Positions 1 to 5,931 of a stretch of 12,805 bases of DNA are shown here, in pieces; within the stretch, counting starts at the first letter, position 1; the number at the start of each line of letters is the position of its first letter. Under the pieces are notes generated by a model. The model saw only the letters and a program-made list of their open reading frames with translations. It ran no database searches and was not told where the DNA came from. The stretch covers positions 1-12,805 of the forward strand of contig JAKACE010000015.1 of NCBI GenBank assembly GCA_021821705.1. The letters are read 5' to 3'. Source of the stretch: Actinomycetes bacterium (GTDB lineage Bacteria; Actinomycetota; Acidimicrobiia; Acidimicrobiales; Palsa-688). A program made the translations under genes and the position numbers.

Positions 1-538
1 GCTCGGGGTCCTCAAGCAGTACCAGAGAGACCGCCTGACGACCTTCCTCACGGCGCCGAGCGGGCTGGGGCGCCCAGCCGTCAATGCCAGCAACCCTTAC
101 GCGGCGACCATCCAGTACAACCTCGACCAGTCCAAGACCGCCATCGCCGACGGGGGGATCTACGGCAAGGGCCTCTTCAACGGCCTGCTCACCAACCTGT
201 CCTACGTCCCGAACCAGTCGACGGACTTCATCTTCACCTCCGTCGCCGAGCAGTTCGGGTTCATGGGGTCGGCCCTGTTGCTGGCCCTGTTCGTGCTGAT
301 GGTCTGGCGGACGTGGCGAGCAGCCGTGCGCAGCCGCGACCTCGCAGGCACCCTCATCTGCATCGGTGTCCTGGCCATGCTGACCTTCCAGGTGTTCGAG
401 AACGTCGGCATGACGATGGGCATCATGCCCGTCGCCGGCATCACCCTGCCGTTCATGAGCTACGGGGGTTCCTCGATGGTGGTCGACTGGGTGGCCATCG
501 GGCTGGTTGTCAACGTCGGCATGCGCCGTTTCGCGTGA
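1..538 (+). CDS. rodA: RodA, SEDS peptidoglycan glycosyltransferase (3' end, 5' truncated by window)
   Basis: This is the C-terminal part of a SEDS-family membrane glycosyltransferase that polymerises lipid II into peptidoglycan during elongation, normally paired with a class B penicillin-binding protein (not in the window). The frame is open from base 2 to the TGA at 536-538, about 178 residues. Visible hallmarks in order are an extracytoplasmic stretch with AIADGGIYGKGL and YVPNQSTDFIF (the Asp at 224-226 matches the residue thought to be catalytic in SEDS proteins), a membrane helix starting near FGFMGSALLLALF, and the terminal signature NVGMTMGIMPVAGITLPF followed by MSYGGSS. The NVGM...MPVAG form fits RodA better than FtsW, which usually has NIGVNLGLLPTKG. 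The start and earlier helices lie outside the window. Its place just before an RNase E/G gene is typical for the family. Confidence 0.93.
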   Translation, partial: LGVLKQYQRDRLTTFLTAPSGLGRPAVNASNPYAATIQYNLDQSKTAIADGGIYGKGLFNGLLTNLSYVPNQSTDFIFTSVAEQFGFMGSALLLALFVLMVWRTWRAAVRSRDLAGTLICIGVLAMLTFQVFENVGMTMGIMPVAGITLPFMSYGGSSMVVDWVAIGLVVNVGMRRFA

Positions 539-578
539 ACAGTTGCACCTGAGCACCGGTTTCACCACTTCAGGTGGC

Positions 579-584
579 TACACT
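579..584 (+). promoter_or_regulatory. possible -10 box (TACACT) for the RNase E/G gene
   Basis: TACACT matches four of six bases of TATAAT. It lies 40 bases after the rodA stop in the least GC-rich stretch of the gap. No good -35 hexamer sits 16-18 bases upstream. An 8-base palindrome TCAATTGA (587-594) covers the expected start point and could be an operator or chance. Read-through from rodA is an equally possible source of transcript. Confidence 0.3.
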
Positions 585-797
585 CGTCAATTGAGATGAC
601 TTCACCGACCAGTGCGGACCTACACGGCACCCCGGCCTCAGCCGGCGCGCAGTCGTGATGCTGCACATCTGGTCCCGCCTGTGCAGCCGCATCGCCGGGC
701 GACGTGAGGTGGTGGAGCCGACCAGCCGACAGGCGGGCCGCTCCCAGCCGGGCCCTTCGCATGGGCGCTGCGCGCCGCAGCCAGGGCCGGCCGACAA

Positions 798-927
798 GGG
801 TGCAAACCCACAGGTTTCCATGGCTATGGCGCGCGACGGCGCGCGGTGGGCTCCGCACGGGGCCCGCCGGGGGCACGGCTGTGTGCCCTTGTCGCGACGT
901 GCGCCGGGCGCGCTGCGGAGCGCGCCC
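798..927 (+). promoter_or_regulatory. hairpin cluster in the leader of the RNase E/G gene
   Basis: Read as RNA, the stretch can form several hairpins in a row. GGGT-GCAA-ACCC (798-809, a GNRA-type loop) overlaps and competes with AAACC-CACA-GGTTT (804-817). GCGCGC-GACG-GCGCGC spans 829-844. GGTGGGC pairs with GCCCGCC (845-868, one G-U pair). GGGCAC-ggctgt-GTGCCC spans 871-888. GGGCGCGCT-GCGG-AGCGCGCCC (906-927) has nine perfect pairs closed by a four-base loop. The last hairpin ends five bases before the ribosome site GAAGGGAA (933-940). Position and density suggest a translation- or decay-controlling leader, possibly an RNase E autoregulation target as known for E. coli rne. High GC raises the chance background, but the nine-pair stem is hard to dismiss. 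Confidence 0.5.
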
Positions 928-947
928 GCTCCGAAGGGAAGATTTCG

Positions 948-3005
948 ATGCCCGAACCACTGCTCGGCGAGGCAGCCGATGTGGCCTCCCGGCCGTCGCC
1001 CCTGGGCGACGGGCCCCGCACGGCGCCCCCTGGTACAGCTGAGGGCGCCGATGGCGCCGAAGGTGCTGACGACCTAGATACCGCTTCTGCCAACAAGGCC
1101 CGTCGCCGCCGGCGCGGGTCGCGTGGCGGCCGTGGCCGCAAGCCTGCGGGTGCCAACGGGGCGGGCGACGACGCCGGCGGAGAGGACGACCCAGCGGACG
1201 GGGGCTTCGACGCCACCAGCGAGAGCAGTTCCCTGCCCGTTCCCGCGCCCGTGGCGGGCTCGGGCTCAGGCCCGGCCGAGACGGCCAACGGGACCGGCGC
1301 CCCTGGCGCAGCCAAGCCGCGCATCGGTGACACCCGGCCCGGCTCGCCGCCGGCCCCTCGCCGGCGGGCCCGCAGGGCCGCCAGTCCGGAGGGGCCCGGT
1401 GCGGTGGACGAGCTCTCGGGCCCGCCTGTGCTCGGTGGCCAGGACGCGGCCGGGACCGACAGCGGTGCTGTCCGGTCACGCCGCTCCCGGCGGAAGCGCT
1501 CCTCTGGGGCAGATGCCGGAGCCGGCCTGCCCGGTGCCCCCGTCCCGGTCGGGACCGGAGCAACCACTGCGGTGGGGACGGGAGCAGGCGAACGCCGCCC
1601 GGCCCCGGCGCAGCGCAGCGGCGGCGTGATGGCGGCAGAGCGCGCCGCCGAGCGCCAGGGACGCCGCGGCGGCCAGGACAAGCGCAACCGCCCGCTCGGC
1701 CGTTACCTCATGGTGGTGCACGTCGGCCCGACTGCCAACCAGATCGCCGTGCTCGAGGGCCGGACGCTGATCGAGCACTACGTTTCTCGCCCGGCGGACG
1801 ACACCACCCAGATAGACGGCAACATCTACCTCGGCCGTGTGCAGAACGTCCTGCCCGGTATGGAGGCCGCCTTCGTGGACATCGGCACGCCCAAGAACGC
1901 AGTGCTCTACCGCGGCGACCTGCGCTACGACGACGACGAGGTCGGCCCGGCGGCCGAGGACGCCAGCAAGCCGACACGGGGCCGCCTGGGTGGGGCGGCG
2001 CGCGATGCCCGTATCGAGCAGCTGTTGAGGACGGGGCAGAACATCATCTGCCAGGTCACCAAGAACCCGATAGGCACCAAGGGCGCCCGCCTGACCCAGG
2101 AGGTGTCGCTGCCTGGCCGCTTCGTCGTGCTCATCCCCAACAGCGACACCTATGGCATCTCCAAGCGGCTCGGCGACGACGAGCGCAAGCGCCTGCGCAA
2201 GATCCTGGACGAGATCCGCCCTGCCGGCCACGGCCTGATCGTGCGCACCGCTGCCGAGGGGGCGAGCGCCGACGAGCTGGGCCGCGACGTCGCCCGCTTG
2301 ATGCGCCAGTGGGACCAGGTGCAGCAGCTGGCGGCGACGTCACGGGCGCCGCAGTTGCTCTACCGTGAGCCGGACCTGGCCGTGCGGGTGATCCGCGAGG
2401 AGTTCAACCGTGACTACCGGGGTGTCGTGATCGACGACCCCGGCCTGTACGAGCAGGTCAAGGAGTACGTCTCCAGCATCACCCCCGAGCTCGCCGACCG
2501 TGTCGAGCTGGTCGACCCGGCAGAGGAGCCACTGCCGCTGTTCGAGAGGTTCCGGGTGCACGAGCAGGTGCACAAGGCCCTGGACAGGAAGGTCTGGTTG
2601 CCGTCGGGAGGTTCGCTCATCATCGAGCGGACGGAGGCGTTGACGGTCATCGACGTCAATACGGGCAAGAACGTCGGCACCTCCAACCTGGAGGAGACCG
2701 TCTTCCGCAACAACCTCGAGGCCGCCGAGGAGATCGCCAGGCAGCTCCGCTTGCGCGACATCGGCGGGATCATCGTCATCGACTTCATCGACATGGAGGT
2801 GATGGCCAACCGGGCCGAGGTGATCCGCACGTTCCGTGAGGCCCTGGCCCGGGACAAGACCCGCTCGCAGGTGTTCGACATCTCCGAGCTGGGCCTGGTC
2901 GAGATGACGCGCAAGCGGATCTCGGAGGGCCTGGTCGAGTCCTACTCGGAAACGTGCCCGACATGTGCCGGACGGGGCATCGTCTTCGACCAGTCCCTGC
3001 TCTAG
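948..3005 (+). CDS. rng: ribonuclease E/G family endoribonuclease
   Basis: Endoribonuclease that processes rRNA precursors and starts mRNA decay (685 aa). I chose ATG 948 because GAAGGGAA sits seven bases upstream; an earlier in-frame ATG at 846 lies inside leader hairpins. Residues 1 to about 250 are low-complexity (A, G, P, R, E) with basic patches R52-K65, near R138 and R176-R184, probably disordered and RNA-binding. The core starts near residue 252 with the S1-like segment (YLGRVQNVLPGMEAAFVDIG). The metal-binding aspartates are D569 (VIDVNTG) and D612 (IDFIDM), 43 apart as in E. coli (D303, D346). The zinc-link CPTC is C670/C673, again with E. coli spacing. The protein ends twelve residues after C673, so the C-terminal small domain of E. 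coli RNase E/G is absent. Because of the extension, 'rne' would be an equally fair symbol. Confidence 0.95.
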   Translation: MPEPLLGEAADVASRPSPLGDGPRTAPPGTAEGADGAEGADDLDTASANKARRRRRGSRGGRGRKPAGANGAGDDAGGEDDPADGGFDATSESSSLPVPAPVAGSGSGPAETANGTGAPGAAKPRIGDTRPGSPPAPRRRARRAASPEGPGAVDELSGPPVLGGQDAAGTDSGAVRSRRSRRKRSSGADAGAGLPGAPVPVGTGATTAVGTGAGERRPAPAQRSGGVMAAERAAERQGRRGGQDKRNRPLGRYLMVVHVGPTANQIAVLEGRTLIEHYVSRPADDTTQIDGNIYLGRVQNVLPGMEAAFVDIGTPKNAVLYRGDLRYDDDEVGPAAEDASKPTRGRLGGAARDARIEQLLRTGQNIICQVTKNPIGTKGARLTQEVSLPGRFVVLIPNSDTYGISKRLGDDERKRLRKILDEIRPAGHGLIVRTAAEGASADELGRDVARLMRQWDQVQQLAATSRAPQLLYREPDLAVRVIREEFNRDYRGVVIDDPGLYEQVKEYVSSITPELADRVELVDPAEEPLPLFERFRVHEQVHKALDRKVWLPSGGSLIIERTEALTVIDVNTGKNVGTSNLEETVFRNNLEAAEEIARQLRLRDIGGIIVIDFIDMEVMANRAEVIRTFREALARDKTRSQVFDISELGLVEMTRKRISEGLVESYSETCPTCAGRGIVFDQSLL

Positions 3006-3047
3006 GTCCGCTCCAGGCCTGGTCGGCGCCGGCGTCACACCGGCTGT

Positions 3048-3110
3048 GAGGACCGGGAGGGCAGACCCGGCGGGGCGCGCAGCCCTGGTGCGGAGCGCCG
3101 CCCGGTCCTC
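3048..3110. terminator. large inverted repeat between convergent genes, likely bidirectional terminator
   Basis: GAGGACCGGG (3048-3057) and CCCGGTCCTC (3101-3110) are perfect 10-base complements. A second, imperfect stem between about 3069-3078 and 3093-3102 lies inside. The structure sits in the 122 bases between the stops of the RNase E/G gene (+) and the PEBP gene (-), where a terminator for both is expected. There is no U-run, which is common in high-GC actinobacteria. Confidence 0.6.
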
Positions 3111-3127
3111 GGGGCCGGGAAGTCGGT

Positions 3128-3673
3128 TTACCTGGCTTGGTACACGGCCGTCAGCGTGGCCCTGGCGAGGATGTTGAAGGTGATGTTGAAGCCAAGGATG
3201 GCGGGGGCGGCGTCGGGGCCGACGTTGAGCTTGTCGGTGCTCAGGGCGTGCACGGCGAAGATGTAGCGGTGGGGCCGGTCACCCTTGGGCGGGGCTGCCC
3301 CCATGTAGCCGGCCTGGCCTGCGTCGTTGCGAAGCTGCACGGCTCCGCTTGGCATCCGCTCGCCGGAAGGAGCGCCGGCGCCCTGGGGCAGCTCGGTGAC
3401 CGAGCGGGGGAGATTGGCGACCGCCCAGTGCCAGAACCCGCTGCCGGTCGGGGCGTCAGGGTCATAGCAGGTGACGGCAAAACCGGCCGTCCCGTCGGGG
3501 AAGCCCGACCAGCGCAGGTGTGGGCTGACATCGTGGCCGCCGGCGCCGTTCCAGGCGCTCACGTGCAGGTTGGGCAGCTCGCCGCCGTCCACGATGTCGT
3601 CACTCTCCAGGGTGAAGCTCGGGACGGGCGGCAGCAGCTCGTAGGGGCTGGGGCTCTGGGGTCGTTCGAGCAC
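3128..3673 (-). CDS. YbhB/YbcL (PEBP) family Raf-kinase-inhibitor-like protein
   Basis: A 181-residue protein of the phosphatidylethanolamine-binding protein family, bacterial YbhB/YbcL branch. The ligand-pocket motifs are all present: SPHLRWSGFPDGT (about 50-62), CYDPDAPTGSGFWHW (69-83, with D71, D73, H82), and GYMGAAPPKGDRPHRY (122-137), followed by a typical FAVHAL strand. Length is normal for the branch. There is no clear signal peptide, so it is probably cytoplasmic. The start is GTG at 3673, chosen for the near-perfect ribosome site GAGGAGGT (3680-3687) six bases upstream. The molecular role of bacterial PEBPs is not settled; anion or phospholipid head-group binding is proposed, and no kinase target can be inferred here. 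It lies 136 bases downstream of gltA on the same strand but has its own promoter-like box and a hairpin between them, so it is probably a separate unit. Confidence 0.93.
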   Translation of the reverse strand: MLERPQSPSPYELLPPVPSFTLESDDIVDGGELPNLHVSAWNGAGGHDVSPHLRWSGFPDGTAGFAVTCYDPDAPTGSGFWHWAVANLPRSVTELPQGAGAPSGERMPSGAVQLRNDAGQAGYMGAAPPKGDRPHRYIFAVHALSTDKLNVGPDAAPAILGFNITFNILARATLTAVYQAR

Positions 3674-3726
3674 GTCTCTACCTCCTCGTTCGGCAGCACA
3701 ACACCGGTCTGCCCGCTGACGCGGCG

Positions 3727-3732
3727 AGCCTA
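3727..3732 (-). promoter_or_regulatory. -10 box TAGGCT upstream of the PEBP gene
   Basis: On the - strand the sequence reads GGTAGGCT, fitting the actinobacterial TAGNNT -10 form. Transcription starting about seven bases downstream would give a leader of roughly 45 bases containing the ribosome site at 3680-3687. An identical GGTAGGCT stands before gltA. No strong -35 is visible. Confidence 0.5.
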
Positions 3733-3755
3733 CCGAGGATCGGCGTGCTCTCCCC

Positions 3756-3780
3756 TCGCCGGCCGGGCCCGGCCCGGCGA
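3756..3780 (-). terminator. GC-rich hairpin after gltA, likely terminator
   Basis: TCGCCGG (3756-3762) pairs with CCGGCGA (3774-3780), with CGGG/CCCG pairing inside. It begins about 30 bases past the gltA stop in the direction of transcription and before the PEBP promoter box. No U-run is present. Confidence 0.5.
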
Positions 3781-3809
3781 CCGGTGGACCGGTCCTCGCT
3801 CGCTTGGGC

Positions 3810-5117
3810 TCAGGAGGCGGACGGCCTGGCCGGCACGTTGCGCTCCGCAGAGCCGTTGTAGAACTGCGTCGGGCGACCGATACGGCCCGGGCCCGACGCC
3901 ATCTCCAGCCAGTGGGCGACCCACCCGGCGCTGCGGCCGATCACGAACAACGGGGTGAACATGGCATCCGGGAACCCGATGGCCCGGTAGATGATCCCCG
4001 AGTAGAAGTCCACGTTCGGGTAGAGCTTGCGGGAGATGAAGTAGTCGTCGGCCAGGGCGACCTCCTCGAGCTTCATGGCGATCTCGAGCAGGGGGTCCTC
4101 GGGCGCCAGCTTCTCCACCAGGTCGAGGGCGATCTGGCGGATCACCCGGGCACGGGCGTCGGTTGTCTTGTACACGCGGTGGCCGAAGCCCATCAGCCGG
4201 AAGGGGTCGTTCTTGTCCTTGGCCTTGTCGATGATGGCACTGAGCGGCTTGCCCGAGTCCTTTATCTCCTGGAGCATCCGGATGACCTCCTGGTTGGCGC
4301 CGCCGTGGAGCGGGCCCCAGAGGGCATTGATCGCGGCCGAGACACCGGCGTAGAAGGAGGCCCCGGACGAGGCCACCATGCGCAGGGTCGCCGTCGAGCA
4401 GTTGAGCTCGTGGTCGGCATGGAGGATGAGCAGGGTGTTGAGGGCACGGGCGGTGGCGTTGTCGGGCAGGTGGTCGCTGCCGGGCAGGGAGAAGCACAGC
4501 TGGAGGAAGTCCTCGACGTAGTCGAGCGAGCGGTTGCTCTTGCCCCGGGGGACGCCGCGCAGCACGGCGTGGGCGTACCCGGCGAACACAGGCATGGACG
4601 ACAGCAGGCGGATGCCCGCCTGCTCGACCCGTGCCCGTGCGTCCAGGCCGGCGTCCTCGTCGGCGTAGGCGGTGAGCGCCTCGGTTGCGATGGACATCAT
4701 GGCCATGGGGTGCATGGACTGGGGGAACGTGTCGAACATGCGCTCGATGCCGACGTGGATCGCCAGCTTGGGGTCGCGCACCTTGGCGACGAAGTTGTCC
4801 GCCGCCTCGGCGCCGGGCAGCTCACCGTAAATGAGGAGGTAGGCCACCTCCAGGAAGGAGTGCGACGTGGCCAGCTGCTCGACCGGGTAGCCCCGGAAGT
4901 AGAGCCGCCCAGCCTCGCCGTCCACGAACGTGATGGCCGAGGTGTAGGCAGCGGTGTCAGCGTAACCCGGGTCGAGGACGGCCAGGCCGTGCTGGCCGAG
5001 AGAGCTCACATCGATCGTCTTGCGACCGAGCGTGGGTTGCTGGACGGGCAGCTCGAGCGTTTCGCCGCCGACAACAAGGGTTGCCGGCTCAAGGGCTTCT
5101 TCAGCAGAACTGGGCAT
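3810..5117 (-). CDS. gltA: citrate synthase
   Basis: Condenses acetyl-CoA and oxaloacetate to citrate, the entry step of the TCA cycle (435 aa, the usual size of the long bacterial type II enzyme). A small N-terminal domain (about residues 1-60) precedes the catalytic fold. Motifs in order are LILHADHELN (H236), GPLHGGANQE (H271), GFGHRVYKTTDAR (H313) and NVDFYSG (D370). H271, H313 and D370 match E. coli catalytic H264, H305 and D362; the 57-residue spacing of the last two is identical. Start ATG 5117 follows AGGAGG (5129-5134) with an 11-base gap, slightly long, but no other in-frame start nearby fits. Upstream in-frame codons run into the intergenic region and the antisense of rplU and are not coding. 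NADH inhibition, known for some type II enzymes, cannot be judged from sequence alone. Confidence 0.97.
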   Translation of the reverse strand: MPSSAEEALEPATLVVGGETLELPVQQPTLGRKTIDVSSLGQHGLAVLDPGYADTAAYTSAITFVDGEAGRLYFRGYPVEQLATSHSFLEVAYLLIYGELPGAEAADNFVAKVRDPKLAIHVGIERMFDTFPQSMHPMAMMSIATEALTAYADEDAGLDARARVEQAGIRLLSSMPVFAGYAHAVLRGVPRGKSNRSLDYVEDFLQLCFSLPGSDHLPDNATARALNTLLILHADHELNCSTATLRMVASSGASFYAGVSAAINALWGPLHGGANQEVIRMLQEIKDSGKPLSAIIDKAKDKNDPFRLMGFGHRVYKTTDARARVIRQIALDLVEKLAPEDPLLEIAMKLEEVALADDYFISRKLYPNVDFYSGIIYRAIGFPDAMFTPLFVIGRSAGWVAHWLEMASGPGRIGRPTQFYNGSAERNVPARPSAS

Positions 5118-5149
5118 GGGAGTCGAGCCCTCCTTTCCTTTCGACGGGC

Positions 5150-5155
5150 AGCCTA
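5150..5155 (-). promoter_or_regulatory. -10 box TAGGCT upstream of gltA
   Basis: GGTAGGCT on the - strand ends 32 bases before the gltA ATG, giving a predicted leader of about 26 bases that includes the AGGAGG site at 5129-5134. It is the same octamer found before the PEBP gene. The -35 region is GC-rich with no clear consensus. Confidence 0.5.
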
Positions 5156-5258
5156 CCGGTGCCCGACCGGCCACGCCACGCCCGCCCCGGCCCGGCGCAG
5201 CTGGGGTTGCGCCTAGAGCGGTCAGGTGGCGCCTGGTGAGCCCCTGCCCGGTTTCCGT

Positions 5259-5264
5259 TATACT
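5259..5264 (+). promoter_or_regulatory. -10 box TATACT of the rplU operon (leaderless start)
   Basis: TATACT matches five of six consensus bases and stands out in very GC-rich surroundings. It ends nine bases before the GTG start of rplU, so transcription would begin at or within about three bases of the start codon. No ribosome site lies in between (TTGTCCTCTT), which supports a leaderless mRNA. No clear -35 is seen. Confidence 0.6.
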
Positions 5265-5273
5265 TGTCCTCTT

Positions 5274-5588
5274 GTGTACGCAGTGATCAAGACAGGCGGC
5301 AAGCAGGAGCGCGTCGAAGAGGGCCAGAGGCTGGCGGTCGAGCTCCTCGGTGCCGGTGAAGGCGAGGAGGTCTCCTTCGCCCCGGTGATGCTGGTCGACG
5401 GTGCCACCGTCCTGTCGACGCCGGGCGAGCTGGCCGGCGCCAGGGTCGGTGCCCGGGTCGTCGGCGAGGAGAAGGGGCCGAAGATCCGGGGCTTCGTCTA
5501 CAAGTCGAAGACCCGTGGCCGGCGCAAGTGGGGCCATCGGCAGCGTTACAGCACCATCGAAGTTACGTCGATCACCAGGGAGGCTTAG
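5274..5588 (+). CDS. rplU: 50S ribosomal protein L21
   Basis: Ribosomal protein L21 of the large subunit, which binds 23S rRNA (104 aa; E. coli L21 is 103). It begins [16 protein letters not shown], the family's invariant N-terminus, and carries the C-terminal signature [15 protein letters not shown], with EVTSI at the end. I place the start at GTG 5274, because the conserved N-terminus starts exactly there; an in-frame ATG at 5226 would add sixteen residues not found in L21 and would lie upstream of the likely promoter. There is no Shine-Dalgarno sequence before GTG 5274, and the TATACT box is only nine bases away, so translation is probably leaderless. It is the first gene of the rplU-rpmA-obgE-proB cluster, with only two bases between its stop and the next start. 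Confidence 0.97.
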   Translation: MYAVIKTGGKQERVEEGQRLAVELLGAGEGEEVSFAPVMLVDGATVLSTPGELAGARVGARVVGEEKGPKIRGFVYKSKTRGRRKWGHRQRYSTIEVTSITREA

Positions 5589-5590
5589 GC

Positions 5591-5857
5591 GTGTCGAAGA
5601 CCAAGGGTGGAGGCAGCACCCGCAACGGGCGCGACAGCGCCGCCCAGAGGCTCGGCGTCAAGGTGTTCGACGGTGGTGTGGTCACCGCCGGCTCGATCAT
5701 CGTCCGCCAGCGTGGCACCAGGTTCCATCCCGGTTCCGGGGTCGGCAAGGGCTCCGACGACACCTTGTTCGCAATGGTCGACGGTCAGGTCCGCTTCGGC
5801 AGCCGCAACGGCCGCCGCCTGGTCGACGTTGAGCCAGCGGCCGCTTCAGCCAACTGA
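5591..5857 (+). CDS. rpmA: 50S ribosomal protein L27
   Basis: Ribosomal protein L27, whose N-terminal tail reaches the peptidyl-transferase centre (88 aa; the family is about 85). The N-terminus [22 protein letters not shown] and [17 protein letters not shown] are classic L27 sequence. GTG 5591 is chosen because AGGGAGG (5577-5583), inside the end of rplU, is seven bases upstream and the conserved tail begins directly after it. The usual AHKKGGGS tail reads SKTKGGGS here, a mild variant. There is no cleavable N-terminal extension like that of Firmicutes L27. Confidence 0.97.
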   Translation: MSKTKGGGSTRNGRDSAAQRLGVKVFDGGVVTAGSIIVRQRGTRFHPGSGVGKGSDDTLFAMVDGQVRFGSRNGRRLVDVEPAAASAN

Positions 5858-5931
5858 GCCCACTCTCTCGCTGACGGCGCTGCGCCAGTTGGCTCCCCGG
5901 CCCGACCGGGCGGGTCACGGAAAGGCCGGCC

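Larger units (their letters stand above)
539..947 (+). other. 409-base region without a gene between rodA and RNase E/G; probable structured leader
   Basis: I see no convincing gene here. Open frames exist on both strands, but they show no family motifs and overlap strong inverted repeats. The region holds a possible -10 box near its left end, a small perfect hairpin CCGGC-CTCA-GCCGG at 632-645 that could end rodA transcripts or belong to the leader, and a dense run of hairpins from 798 to 927 (separate entry). If transcription starts near 591, the RNase E/G mRNA would carry a leader of about 355 bases, similar in size to the autoregulatory leader of E. coli rne. Confidence 0.6.

Noticed and set aside
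846..947. Upstream in-frame ATG that would extend the RNase E/G protein by 34 residues
   Set aside because: The stretch consists of strong hairpins, and ATG 948 has a good ribosome site; the extra residues resemble no family sequence.
539..947. Gap considered as a tRNA, RNase P RNA or 6S RNA gene
   Set aside because: No cloverleaf, T-loop GGTTCGA or conserved RNase P core segments were seen; the hairpins fit a leader better.
562..1687. Long open frames on the - strand over the leader and RNase N-terminus, and + frames at 655-1077
   Set aside because: Arg/Pro/Ala-rich translations without motifs, typical of out-of-phase reading of high-GC DNA.
2340..3038. 232-codon - strand frame opposite the RNase catalytic core
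   Set aside because: It mirrors a highly conserved coding region on the + strand and has no motif of its own.
3804..5216. 470-codon + strand frame opposite gltA, and the upstream extension of gltA to 5537
   Set aside because: gltA motifs and spacing are decisive; the extension runs antisense through rplU and across two promoters.
5226..5273. ATG start for rplU sixteen codons upstream
   Set aside because: L21 begins at the [10 protein letters not shown] segment, and the upstream codons overlap the likely promoter.
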